DNA from: Epiperipatus broadwayi
Taxonomy: Eukaryota > Onychophora > Udeonychophora > Euonychophora > Peripatidae
NCBI GenBank assembly: GCA_028023455.1
Contig: JAQFVV010000981.1
Span: 62,001 to 126,000 of the forward strand
Length of the DNA: 64,000 nt
Direction of reading: 5' to 3'
Below the pieces are notes generated by a model, which saw nothing but the letters and a program-made list of their open reading frames with translations, made no database searches and was not told the origin of the DNA. Every line of letters begins with the position of its first letter. Position 1 is the stretch's first letter. Below, one piece after another: positions 47,390-58,570 of the stretch. The translations under genes were made by a program, and so were the position numbers.

Positions 47390-50105
47390 AATTTAATTCA
47401 TTGAGAGAACACATATTTATAATTGACACATAGAATGTTAGATCTTTGAGAAAAGTTGGGAAGTTGCAAATTTTTAAAGAGGGTTGTATATAAATAATAT
47501 TGATGTTAGAGAATTAAATGAAGTTAGGCTGGAGAGATGTGGGGAAATAAGAAGTTCAGATATGAATTTATTTTATATGAGTGGTGATGGATCAATTAAT
47601 GGAGCTGGCATTCTTGTGGGGAAGAAAATTTGGAATAGTGTCGCAAAGGTTGATTGAATCGATGATAACCATATGATGATAAGAATAAATGCAAGTCCTA
47701 GGGATTTGGTAATATACAAGTTTATATATTGATGACTAGTCATGATGATATTGAATTGACGAAATTTGTGAGAAAATAGAGGGAAGTATTCAATGTGAAA
47801 AAAATATGTATACTGCTATTGGATAATTGGAATTCTGCTGTGGGGAAATGTGAGGGGAAAATGTTGAAAATTATGGTATTGGTAAAAGAAATGAGAGTGG
47901 TGACTGGCTTGTACAGTTTTGTAAGGAGAATGGGTTTGTGATTATAAAGACTTGTTTTAAAACCCATATTAAAGGATTGTATATATGGAAAGCTCCAGGT
48001 GATAGAGGTGTTATCAAATTGATTATATATTAATTTCAATGTAGATGTAAAAATGCTATTAATGGTTCATATGTTTTGACTCATGCTTATATAAAGTCAG
48101 ATCATAATCTGATTATAGTTAAATTAAAATTAATTTTGAAATAATTTAAAAAGGGGAAAGATTTGTAAGATGGCACATGTAAAAATTGAGAGAAATGGAA
48201 AAGGGAAATTAGTTTTAATATGTGAAAATAAAAAAAAGTTGCTGAAGATAAAGAATATATTAATAGCCCTGATCAATGTTGGTGTAGAATTAAAAAGAAT
48301 TCTTAAAAACAGCAAAAAATTAAAGAGATATTGTTCCCATAAGAAAAGCTAAATGACCTTGAATAACTGAAAATATGTTGGAAATGAAGAAGGTACAGAA
48401 AAGATGAAAGAATGTAATTACTGAGGAAGGGCAAAGGCCATATAGAAAAATGAACAATAAGCTAAGAAAGAAACAGACTTACCGAAGAATAATGGTTAGT
48501 GCAAGAATGTAAAGAGATAAAAAATTTTCAGTAGGTGAAAGATATGATTGCAAATAAGGATGTAAAGAGTTTAAATGATAGCAATGATATATTAAACAGA
48601 TGAAAAAACCTCTTCAGTGTCTATTTAGTAAAGAAGATAATTAATTATAAACTTAAAAATTGACAGATGAACTAAGAAAGTCATCTGCACAAATGAAAAA
48701 TGGGAATTCTGTTGAATTTGATGCAATATCTGTAGAATTTTTGAAAGAAATGGGAAAAATTACTATGTTGGATCTAGGTGGACATTATAATTTGATATAT
48801 AACAGTATAGTTTGGCCTAAATATTTTTTTAAAAACTATAATGATTCCAATTCATAAAAAGAAAAAAAAAATGTGAACAGTAATAAGTTTGTTTTCTCAT
48901 TCTTTTAAAATTTTACTGATGATTTTAATCAAACAATTTATGAAAAGGTAGGATATTATATTGGAGAAAAACAGTTTGGTTTGTGGAGAGTAAAAAGTAC
49001 CAGATATGATATTGGTGTTGTTAGAACAATTGCAGAGATATATTAAAAATAATAAAGGAATTGGTAGATGTTTTGTGTATTTGAAAAAAGCATTTGAATG
49101 AATAACTTGGAATAAATTTATGTCCATCTTAAAAGATAGAGATTTTTGGAAACAGAGAACATTAATTTGGAATATATAATCTGGACAAAGGATACTAATA
49201 AAATTGGAGATTTATGACACTGATGAAGTGAATATAAAAATGGAGTTAGGCAAATCTTCAGTATGTCACCAGTTTTATTTAATATTTATTTAAAAGACAT
49301 GCTAAATAATTATTTCGACTTTGGAGAAGCAAATGTTGGAGGTAGAGTAATGAAATATATAAGATTTGCAGATGATATGGATCTTATAGCTGAGGATGAA
49401 AATTGTCTTCAGAATATGTTAAATAAATTGGAAAAAGGATATATGGAATAAGGACTGAAGATTAATGTTGAGAAGACTGGTTTATGGATATGGAGAAATG
49501 CAAAACGATTGCAAATTTAAATCCACGATAACATAATACAATGGGTAAAGAGATTTATATATTTGGATAGTTGATTGAATGAGGATGGAGGACATGAATT
49601 TGAAGTTTAAAGAAGAATAACACTGACAAAGGAGACATTTATTAAGAGAAAGAAGATAATTTGTGAACCTTTGAAAAGAAAAATAAGAAAAAGATTAATA
49701 AAATGCTATGTGTAGAGTATACTAATGTATGGTTGTGAAACACGGTCAATGAATAATAAAATTAGGAACTGATTGGTAGTCTTTGAGATGTGGACATGGA
49801 CAAGGATAAAAAAATCAGTTGGATAAATAAAATAACAAAGAAATTTTGAAAAGAGTAAATGGAAAAAGAAGATTTATAGAGAAAATCAGAGAGAGAAAGA
49901 GAAAGAAACTGGTGTGAACACATGTTAAGAAAAAATATATAGTTTAATGAAAGATGTCTTGTACTGAATGGTGAATGGAAGTAAGAAGAAAGAATGAAAT
50001 AGATTTACATTGTTGATTGATATAAGTGATAGGAAGAGTTAGGTGGAATTAAAAAGCTAGGCAAAAAAAAGAATGGAATATAAAAATGGATGAATTAAGT
50101 GAAAG
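47390..50105 (+). pseudogene. Decayed APE-type LINE (endonuclease + RT)
   Basis: Read across many stops and frameshifts, the plus strand follows the LINE ORF2 order. Endonuclease, about 47425-48115: NVRSLRKVGKL, ELNEVRLE, SGDGSINGAGILVGKK, GIGKRNESGDWLVQFC, then the catalytic SDHNLI at 48097-48114. RT, about 48660-49490: a KMKNGNS-like start, FVYLKKAFE near 49075, MSPVLFNIYL at 49263 and FADDMDLIAED at 49360-49390, where FADD is the catalytic YxDD block, then GLKINVEKTGL. C-terminal domain, about 49610-49800: RKKIICEPLKRKIRKRLIKC, a YGCET motif and FEMWTWTRI. These are typical of APE endonuclease LINEs; I do not assign a clade. It cannot encode a working enzyme. Confidence 0.85.
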
Positions 50106-50246
50106 CATTCTTACGCAGTCTTATTTAAAATATAATGTTATAAAGCTTTACTTAATGCCATGGTTTATGTATACAATAAATATCTTTATCATAATTTACA
50201 CTATGGGAAAACTAGTACAAACTTAAAGATAAGAATGACAGAGCTT

Positions 50247-50345
50247 TTTATTTTTTTCATATGTCAAATGCGTTGACCAAGAAGCGAACCCAGGCCAGCT
50301 GCTTGGAAGGCAGCTATGCTAACCACTAAGGCTACCAACGCTTAA
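50247..50345 (-). mobile_element. tRNA-derived SINE (family T)
   Basis: Minus strand: GCGTTGGTAGCCTTAGTGG (A-box region), CTGGGTTCGCTTC (B-box region), then TGACATATG and an A run. Slightly shorter between the boxes than the copies at 1970 and 10145. Confidence 0.78.
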
Positions 50346-50349
50346 CTAG

Positions 50350-52930
50350 AACAATTATTTATAAACAGAAAATATAAAACTTTACAAATATATGGACAAT
50401 TTATATTCATGAAAATGATATGAAAATGGATTTTATTTACATATTATTGAGGTAGTTTGTGAAGAAAGAAAAAAAGATGGAAAATTAAAGATAATTGATT
50501 ATTGCAAAAAATAAACACACGTTGAATCAGAGAATCAACAGTCTTTAAATAAAAAATGATTTTTAAATATAAAAGTAAAATGTTGTTGTGTTAACATCTA
50601 TGAGTATGATGCTAATATGTTGAAATTATACTCGGCTACCTAAATTATTATTAATTTAGTTAATCTGTTATAGTGTCTTTATGATATATATACACACACA
50701 AACATGGATACAAGATACAAACTTTTTTTTATTTGACTCAAACTTTTTTGCTCTTGTGCCATTATTATATTGGTAATATTTTTTTTTTTATTTTTTTACA
50801 AAACGTAAGAAGTGTTAATTGAACTTTAGACGTAAACTCCATAAAAAAATAATTATTTTTTAGTGCGAACTCGATGCAAATTCAAAGATTTGAAGATCAT
50901 AATAAACATTTTTTTTTCTTCTGCTTTTCCTTTAAATTATGCAGATGTTATTGGCAATAAGCATTTCCTCTTTAACATTCAAAATTTATATTTTAAAATT
51001 TGGTAAAAATAAAATTTAAACTATCAAGACATGTTTTTTTAACACTGAGTAATAAAATTATTTCTTTTTTACAGCGTATTATCTGTCTTTACATAGTCAC
51101 TTGCTTAATATAATTATTTAATATATAAACAGGCATATATTTGTATATAGAATTATAAATGACTCTCATAGTTTAATAGTAGTATACCCATAATAAAACT
51201 AAATTCAAGTACAAATTGGAAATAATATATTTTTTTATTGTTGTTTTTTTTTTTCGAATTGTTTTTACCCAAATGATATATTGCTCAATTAGCAGAAACA
51301 CATACAATTTAGATGTGTAAATGAATTGCCAGGTAAAGTTAGTCAAAAATAAAATCATTATTTTAAAAAAATTCAAATTATTATCACCTAATTGGAAAGC
51401 CTAGTAAGGTCAACATTCTTCTCCTTTGTTCTTTAATGCAACTAGGAAAAGGGATGATGGATAATGGTATTTTCTCTATCATTTGCATTGTAAGCTATGA
51501 AATAGAAGTGATAACAGAAATGATTAAAATTAAGGCGGATTATCTGTACAAAAGTAAATAGAAATGCAACACAAAAACTCATAAAACATTTCTATATTTA
51601 ACATCACATTAAACACGAATGCATATTGAATGATGAGATTTGTATAAGACATAATCATATCCATCTGTTATCAAGGGTGCACATTATAAACCATTTCCAA
51701 ATTACCGTAATAGTCCTTCTTGGGTATTTTTTTAAATTCCTTTCTTTAGAAAAAAAAGATTGATTTAAGCATAAACTAAACATTAATTATTAAAGTCAAT
51801 TTCAATATTTAAACTTTTAGGAGGGGAGTGTTTAAAAAACAAAGACAATTTTCTTTTATCTTGAATGTTTAAAAGCTACTGCAATCAAACACTAAACCTT
51901 TGTCAAACATTGTAAATCTAAGTATTAAATATAAATAAATAAATACCTAAAATTACATAAAGAAAATTATAAATCGTCTGCTGAACTGATTTGGGTAGGT
52001 AAAACTTTAAAAGTTTGTTAAACTTTCATAAAGTTAATAAATTGCTTATCTTAAGTTGAATATTTGGCTGAGAGGAAATTGTTTCTCTATGCGCATATAA
52101 TTATGTTTGTTAAAAATGTTCAACAGACATGTACATATGTTTCCTTATAATTTATATTATCATTTATTTAAAGCCTTAATCAGTAGTCTTATTTATTTAT
52201 ATATTCATTATTTTATATTTCAATATATACATTATGTGCTTCAACAAACAAAAAAAAGGTTGTTCTTCTGGTCATGATGATGATGGTGATTGTATTTTTG
52301 CTATGGATTATATTACAAGCATCTAGATTATTCATGGTAAGTCTTACTTTCTGGTTAGGTTTTATTTTGTGGGAAACATGGTAGTTATTTCAATTTCATA
52401 TGATCCAATCAACCCTTTTTTTACATTACCAAATTTACATATTTTTCCTACAAAATTTTATATTCATACAGCACATATAAATTCCCCCCTTACAAATGTC
52501 CACAAATATATTATGTATATATACGGTGAATGTCATCAAAAGTGCACTTAGCATTAGGTCATAAAGAAGAAAGAAACCACTTTGTTATGCAGATGAACAA
52601 ACATTTGCGACTTTGAATGTATATGTATATACATATTTGGTTATCAATTTTATTAACATTATCTATACCATTTATATAATGATTATAAATTTGGTAAACA
52701 TTATCTTTATCATAATTAATTGAACTCCAGTATATTAAGATAAGGTGTCAGTTGTATTAACTTATACAATCCCTTTTTTCTCTTTGTAGCTGTTTTTTTT
52801 TTCTTCATTTTTATCAAAATTTTCTTAATACGTTAACAATATATTTTTACATTAATTATTTAATATTTTTGATATATGTTCTAGGTTAGTCAATTGATGA
52901 ATATTAAATTGCTATTTTATTAATAAAATA
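50350..52930. other. AT-rich stretch, no genes seen
   Basis: T runs near 50725, 50785 and 51240 and short TA runs. ORFs 51173-51376 (-) and 52369-52551 (+) lack domains. Confidence 0.5.
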
Positions 52931-52933
52931 AAA

Positions 52934-53577
52934 TGTTAAGCCAATAAACCTCACATTACCACCTCCTTTTATGCTTGTGTATAACTGTTGTTAAAACAGG
53001 TATAACTCGCTATATATATTGCCACAAACAGCAAGCTAGAGTAATCAATGGATGCCAGAAGGCTTATGCATAAAATCCCTATCTAGTGCCTACTCATGCA
53101 ATATCTCCAGACTAGTTTGCCTGTTTTAACAACAGTTATACACAAGCATAAGAGGAGGTGGTCATGTGATGTTTATTGACTTAAAACCAATTCTGCCTAA
53201 TAGGATAGTGGTGGCTATGGTTATTAAAGAACCAAAGACACCAAAATGTTTAGATACTAAACTGGGTTCATACCCATATGACTATATAGGCCAATGGGCT
53301 TGGATTGAAAACATTAAGGTGTTTTTAGTTTAAGACTCATAGTTTTGTAGTTAAAGGGAGATAAAAGGTGGTTGCTGGAGGTTTGCATTAGATCCTAAGA
53401 TCTAGATGCAAAGGCTCCTCACTGACGAAGGCCATAAGCCAGAAAATAGTCTGGTGATATTGGATCAGTAGATACTAAATAGAGATTTTATGCACAATCC
53501 TTCTGGAATCCATTGATTACTCTAGCTTGCTATGTGTGGCAATATATATAGTGAGTTTCACCTGTTTTAAAATAAAA
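52934..53577 (+). mobile_element. FB1 element, longest copy
   Basis: A hairpin head at 52934-53190 has arms sharing CTTATGCTTGTGTATAACTG / CAGTTATACACAAGCATAAG and TCAATAAACATCACATGACC-type ends. It is followed by a body of about 290 bp and an end module at 53484-53577 (TTTTATGCACAATCC, CATTGATTACTCTAGC, TATAGTGAGTTTC). The body matches 7710-8080. No coding capacity. Confidence 0.8.
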
Positions 53578-53974
53578 TGGTCTAAATCAATTAATTTTAT
53601 GAAGTATCTCTAAACATTTTACAAGCATTTTTTTTATTTAATTTTTATAAAACTCAAATCAAGGTACTTGATAACTTTTTATTTCAACTATAATCAGAAT
53701 TACAATTCCATTTCATGGTTATAATTTCATTTATCTACAAAATATTTAACTGGAATTGATATTTCAAAAGAAAAAAAAAGTTATATTTAACAAAATCCAA
53801 TTGTCATCTAATTTAACATTATCTTTTATATATATATGATAAACAAAAATGCAAGTTAAAAAACTTGCTAACGCTTGTATTTATGTCCACAGATGGCGTT
53901 CTACCAAAAACACCGATCAAGCGTATGTTTTGTTTACATAAACGTCAGAGTAGCATTCACTATCTCTAACTATA

Positions 53975-54032
53975 ATTCCACTTTCAAATCATGATTTCAA
54001 GCTATTTGCTATCATCAGTGAAAGACAGGAAT
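53975..54032 (-). ncRNA. Hammerhead ribozyme, array copy F1
   Basis: Core, stem I (CTTTCA/TGAAAG-type inner helix, ATTCC/GGAAT outer helix), stem II and stem III as in R2 (56413). The cleavage-site C is changed to T (GATTTG), still an allowed NUH base. Confidence 0.8.
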
Positions 54033-54379
54033 AAAAAAACTAGATCTAAATACAAACTCTGGACGTTTATGAAACAATTTCTATTCAGCTTGCAAGCGTG
54101 AATTTTTTAGACACGTAATGTCTTCAAACTCAGCATAGCAAACCAGATAGCTATATGGGTCTGATCTCAGTTCAGCATCACCACATAGCAGAAGCCTCTG
54201 CAATCTATATCATTGCAAGAAAGACCTCAAAGGTACATTTATGATAAACAAAAATACAAGTTAAAAAACTTGCTAACGCTTGTATTTATGTCCACAGATG
54301 GCGTTCAACCAAAAACACCGATCAAGTATATGTTTTGTTTACATAAACGTCAGAGTAGCATTCACTATCTCTAACTATA

Positions 54380-54437
54380 ATTCCACTTTCAGATCATGAT
54401 TTCAAGCTATTTTCTATCATCAGTGAAAGACAGGAAT
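54380..54437 (-). ncRNA. Hammerhead ribozyme, array copy F2
   Basis: Consensus core; stem II reads TAGAAAATAGCTT, losing one C-G pair. Confidence 0.8.
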
Positions 54438-54784
54438 AAAGAAACTAGATCTAAATACAAACTCTGAGCGTTTATGAAACAATTTCTATTCAGCTTGCAA
54501 GCGTGAATTTTTTAGACACGTAATGTCTTCAAACTCAGCATAGCAAACCAGATAGCTATATGGGTCTGATCTCAGTTCAGCATCACCACATAGTAGAAGC
54601 CTCTGTAATCTATATCATTGCAAGAAAGACCTCAAAGGTACATTTATGATAAACAAAAATGCAAGTTAAAAAACTTGCTAACGCTTATATTTATGTCCAC
54701 AGATGGCATTCTACCAAAAACACCAGTCAAGCGTATGTTTTGTTTACATAAACGTCAGAGTAGCATTCACTATCTGTTACTATA

Positions 54785-54842
54785 ATTCCACTTTCAGATC
54801 ATGATTTCAAGCTATTTGCTATCATCAGTGAAAGACAGGAAT
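54785..54842 (-). ncRNA. Hammerhead ribozyme, array copy F3
   Basis: Identical to the array consensus over the 58-nt ribozyme. Confidence 0.82.
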
Positions 54843-55189
54843 AAAGAAACTAGATCTAAATACAAACTCTGAGCGTTTATGAAACAATTTCTATTCAGCT
54901 TGCAAGCGTGAATTTTTTAGACACGTAATGTCTTCAAACTCAGCATAGCAAACCAGATAGCTATATGGGGCTGATCTCAGTTCAGCATCACCACATAGTA
55001 GAAGCCTCTGCAATCTATATCATTGCAAGAAAGACCTCAAAGGTACATTTATGATAAACAAAAATGCAAGTTAAAAAACTTGCTAACGCTTGTATTTATG
55101 TCCACAGACGGCGTTCTACCAAAAACACCGATCAAGCGTATGTTTTGTTTACATAAACATAAGAGTAGCATTAACTATCTCTAACTATA

Positions 55190-55247
55190 ATTCCACTTTC
55201 AGATCATGATTTCAAGCTATTTGCTATCATCAGTGAAAGACAGGAAT
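55190..55247 (-). ncRNA. Hammerhead ribozyme, array copy F4
   Basis: Consensus ribozyme; the rest of this unit has a few private substitutions (for example near 55158). Confidence 0.82.
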
Positions 55248-55594
55248 AAATAAACTAGATCTAAATATAAACTCTGAGCGTTTATGAAACAATTTCTATT
55301 CAGCTTGCAAGCGTGAATTTTTTAGACACGTAATGTCTTCAAACTCAGCATAGCAAATCAGATAGCTATATGGGTCTGATCTCAGTTCAGCATCACCACA
55401 TAGTAGAAGCCTCTGCAATCTATATCATTGCAAGAAAGACCTCAAAGGTACATTTATGATAAACAAAAATGCAAGTTAAAAAACTTGCTAACACTTGTAT
55501 TTATGTCCACAGATGGCGTTCTACCAAAAACACCGATCAAGCGTATGTTTTGTTTACATAAACGTCAGAGTAGCATTCACTATCTCTAACTATA

Positions 55595-55652
55595 ATTCCA
55601 CTTTCAGATCATGATTTCAAGCTATTTGCTATCATCAGTGAAAGACAGGAAT
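55595..55652 (-). ncRNA. Hammerhead ribozyme, array copy F5
   Basis: Consensus ribozyme in the unit truncated at the inversion junction. Confidence 0.82.
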
Positions 55653-56007
55653 AAAAAAACTAGATCTAAATACAAACTCTGAGCGTTTATGAAACAATTT
55701 CTATTCAGCTTGCAAGCGTGAATTTTTTTGGTAGAACGCCATCTGTGGACATAAATACAAGCATTAGCAAGTTTTTTAACTTGCATTTTTGTTTATCATA
55801 AATGTACCTTTGAGGTCTTTCTTGCAATGATATAGATTGCAGAGGCTTCTACTATGTGGTGATGCTGAACTGAGATCAGACCCATATAGCTATCTGGTTT
55901 GCTATGCTGAGTTTGAAGACATTACATGTCTAAAAAATTCATGCTTGCAAGCTGAATAGAAATTGTTTCATAAATGCTCAGAGTTTGTATTTAGATCTAG
56001 TTTATTT

Positions 56008-56065
56008 ATTCCTGTCTTTCACTGATGATAGCAAATAGCTTAAAATCATGATCTGAAAGTGAAAT
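56008..56065 (+). ncRNA. Hammerhead ribozyme relic, array copy R1
   Basis: The conserved GAAA reads AAAA and the outer helix GGAAT reads GAAAT, so this copy next to the junction is probably inactive. Confidence 0.75.
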
Positions 56066-56412
56066 TATAGTTAGAGATAGTGAATGCTACTCTGACGTTT
56101 ATGTAAACAAAACATACGCTTGATCGGTGTTTTTGGTAGAACGCCATCTGTGGACGTAAATACAAGCGTTAGCAAGTTTTTTAACTTGCATTTTTGTTTA
56201 TCATAAATGTACCTTTGAGGTCTTTCTTGCAATGATATAGATTGCAGAGGCTTCTACTATGTGGTGATGCTGAACTGAGATCAGACCCATATAGCTATCT
56301 GGTTTGCTATGCTGAGTTTGAAGACATTATGTGTCTAAAAAATTCACGCTTGCAAGCTGAATAGAAATTGTTTCATAAACGCTCAGAGTTTGTATTTAGA
56401 TCTAGTTTCTTT

Positions 56413-56470
56413 ATTCCTGTCTTTCACTGATGATAGCAAATAGCTTGAAATCATGATCTGAAAGTGGAAT
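56413..56470 (+). ncRNA. Type I hammerhead ribozyme, array reference copy R2
   Basis: 58 nt in order: ATTCC (outer stem I), TGT loop, CTTTCA (inner stem I, 56421-56426), CTGATGA (56427-56433), stem II T-AGC-AAATA-GCT-T, GAAA (56447-56450), stem III A-TC-AT-GA-T with a 2-nt loop, C56458 at the cleavage site, TGAAAG (56459-56464) pairing with CTTTCA, T, then GGAAT pairing with ATTCC. Every catalytic core base is present. The first stem II pair is a U-U mismatch instead of the usual G-C. The C-AAAUA-G loop recalls the schistosome hammerhead. Cleavage would fall after 56458. Activity is inferred. Confidence 0.85.
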
Positions 56471-56817
56471 TATAGTTAGAGATAGTGAATGCTACTCTGA
56501 CGTTTATGTAAACAAAACATACGCTTGATCGGTGTTTTTGGTAGAACGCCATCTGTGGACATAAATACAAGCGTTAGCAAGTTTTTTAACTTGCATTTTT
56601 GTTTATCATAAATGTACCTTTGAGGTCTTTCTTGCAATGATATAGATTGCTGAGGCTTCTACTATGTGGTGATGCTGAACTGAAATCAGACCCATATAGC
56701 TATCTGGTTTGCTATGCTGAGTTTGAAGACCTTATGTGTCTAAAAAATTCACGCTTGCAAGCTGAATAGAAATTGTTTCATAAACGCTCAGAGTTTGTAT
56801 TTAGATCTAGTTTCTTT

Positions 56818-56875
56818 ATTCCTGTCTTTCACTGATGATAGAAAATAGCTTGAAATCATGATCTGAAAGTGGAAT
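56818..56875 (+). ncRNA. Hammerhead ribozyme, array copy R3
   Basis: Stem II variant TAGAAAATAGCTT, the same change as F2 and R6; otherwise consensus. Confidence 0.8.
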
Positions 56876-57222
56876 TATAGTTAGAGATAGTGAATGCTAC
56901 TCTGACGTTTATGTAAACAAAACATATGCTTGATCGGTGTTTTTGGTAGAACGCCATCTGTGGACATAAATACAAGCGTTAGCAAGTTTTTTAACTTGCA
57001 TTTTTGTTTATCATAAATGTACCTTTGAGGTCTTTCTTGCAATGATATAGATTGCAGAGGCTTCTACTATGTGGTGATGCTGAACTGAGATCAGACCCAT
57101 ATAGCTATCTGGTTTGCTATGCTGAGTTTGAAGACATTACATGTCTAAAAAATTCATGCTTGCAAGCTGAATAGAAATTGTTTCATAAACACTCAGAGTT
57201 TGTATTTAGATCTAGTTTCTTT

Positions 57223-57280
57223 ATTCCTGTCTTTCACTGATGATAGCAAATAGCTTGAAATCATGATCTGAAAGTGGAAT
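57223..57280 (+). ncRNA. Hammerhead ribozyme, array copy R4
   Basis: Consensus over the ribozyme. Confidence 0.82.
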
Positions 57281-57627
57281 TATAGTTAGAGATAGTGAAT
57301 GCTACTCTGACGTTTATGTAAACAAAACATACGCTTGATCGGTGTTTTTGGTAGAACGCCATCTGTGAACATAAATACAAGCGTTAGCAAGTTTTTTAAC
57401 TTGCATTTTTGTTTATCATAAATGTACCTTTGAGGTCTTTCTTGCAATGATATAGATTGCAGAGGCTTCTACTATGTGGTGATGCTGAACTGAGATCAGA
57501 CCCATCTAGCTATCTGGTTTGCTATGCTGAGTTTGAAGACATTACGTGTCTAAAAAATTCACGCTTGCAAGCTGAATAGAAATTGTTTCATAAACGCTCA
57601 GAGTTTGTATTTAGATCTAGTTTCTTT

Positions 57628-57685
57628 ATTCCTCTCTTTCACTGATGATAGCAAATAGCTTGAAATCATGATCTGAAAGTGGAAT
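57628..57685 (+). ncRNA. Hammerhead ribozyme, array copy R5
   Basis: Consensus core; the stem I internal loop TGT is changed to TCT. Confidence 0.82.
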
Positions 57686-58032
57686 TATAGTTAGAGATAG
57701 TGAATGCTACTCTGACGTTTATGTAAACAAAACATACGCTTGATCGGTGTTTTTGGTAGAACGCCATCTGTCGACATAAATACAAGCGTTAGCAAGTTTT
57801 TTAACTTGCATTTTTGTTTATCATAAATGTACCTTTGAGGTCTTTCTTGCAATGATATACATTGCTGAGGCTTCTACTATGTGGTGATGCTGAACTGAAA
57901 TCAGACCCATATAGCTATCTGGTTTGCTATGCTGAGTTTGAAGACCTTATGTGACTAAAAAATTCACGCTTGCAAGCTGAATAGAAATTGTTTCATAAAC
58001 GCTCAGAGTTTGTATTTAGATCTAGTTTCTTT

Positions 58033-58090
58033 ATTCCTGTCTTTCACTGATGATAGAAAATAGCTTGAAATCATGATCTGAAAGTGGAAT
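58033..58090 (+). ncRNA. Hammerhead ribozyme, array copy R6
   Basis: Stem II variant TAGAAAATAGCTT as in R3. Units R3 and R6 also share a CTTATGTG change near 56730 and 57945, suggesting recent copying of a multi-unit block. Confidence 0.8.
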
Positions 58091-58420
58091 TATAGTTAGA
58101 GATAGTGAATGCTACTCTGACGTTTATGTAAACAAAACATACGCTTGATCGGTGTTTTTGGTAGAACGCCATCTGTGGACATAAATACAAGCGTTAGCAA
58201 GTTTTTTAACTTGCTTGTACCTTTGAGGTCTTTCTTGCAATGATATAGATTGCAGAGGCTTCTACTATGTGGTGATGCTGAACTGAGATCAGACCCATAT
58301 AGCTATCTGGTTTGCTATGCTGAGTTTGAAGACATTACGTGTCTAAAAAATTCACGCTTGCAAGCTGAATAGAAATTGTTTCATAAACGCTCAGAGTTTG
58401 TATTTAGATCTAGTTTCTTT

Positions 58421-58478
58421 ATTCCTGTCTTTCACTGATGATAGCAAATAGCTTGAAATCATGATCTGAAAGTGGAAT
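58421..58478 (+). ncRNA. Hammerhead ribozyme, array copy R7
   Basis: Consensus ribozyme in the 388-bp unit; the 17-bp deletion lies outside it. Confidence 0.82.
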
Positions 58479-58570
58479 TATAGTTAGAGAAAGTGAATGC
58501 TACTATGACGTTTATGTAAACAAAACATACGCTTGATCGATGTTTTTGGTAGAACGCCATCTGTGGACAT

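Larger units (their letters stand above)
53836..55728 (-). mobile_element. 405-bp retrozyme-like repeat array, arm 1
   Basis: Units start at 53836, 54241, 54646, 55051 and 55456, exactly 405 bp apart. The fifth stops at about 55728 where the orientation flips. Units differ at only a few positions. The minus strand of every unit has a hammerhead ribozyme, so I take minus as sense. No ORF. A tandem transcript would be cut into 405-nt monomers. This is the layout of retrozymes, described in plants and later in many animals, which depend on an enzyme from another element for insertion. The left end abuts a TA run. Confidence 0.85.
55730..58570 (+). mobile_element. 405-bp retrozyme-like repeat array, arm 2 (inverted)
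   Basis: Unit marks GGTAGAACGCC fall at 55730, 56135, 56540, 56945, 57350, 57755 and 58160 (405-bp steps), then 58548 after a 388-bp unit with a 17-bp deletion at about 58214. The array ends within 23 bp of the next unit, at a TA run. The sequence is the reverse complement of arm 1. The plus strand is sense for its seven ribozymes. The arms together form a palindrome-like structure of nearly 2 kb per side. Confidence 0.85.

Noticed and set aside
47740-48315. Minus-strand ORFs of 99 and 61 codons
   Set aside because: They are antisense to the LINE endonuclease region, whose plus-strand motifs (GDWLVQFC, SDHNLI) are clear.
48895-48960. CTGATGA ... GAAA on the plus strand
   Set aside because: No stem II or stem I pairing; it lies in the decayed LINE RT region.
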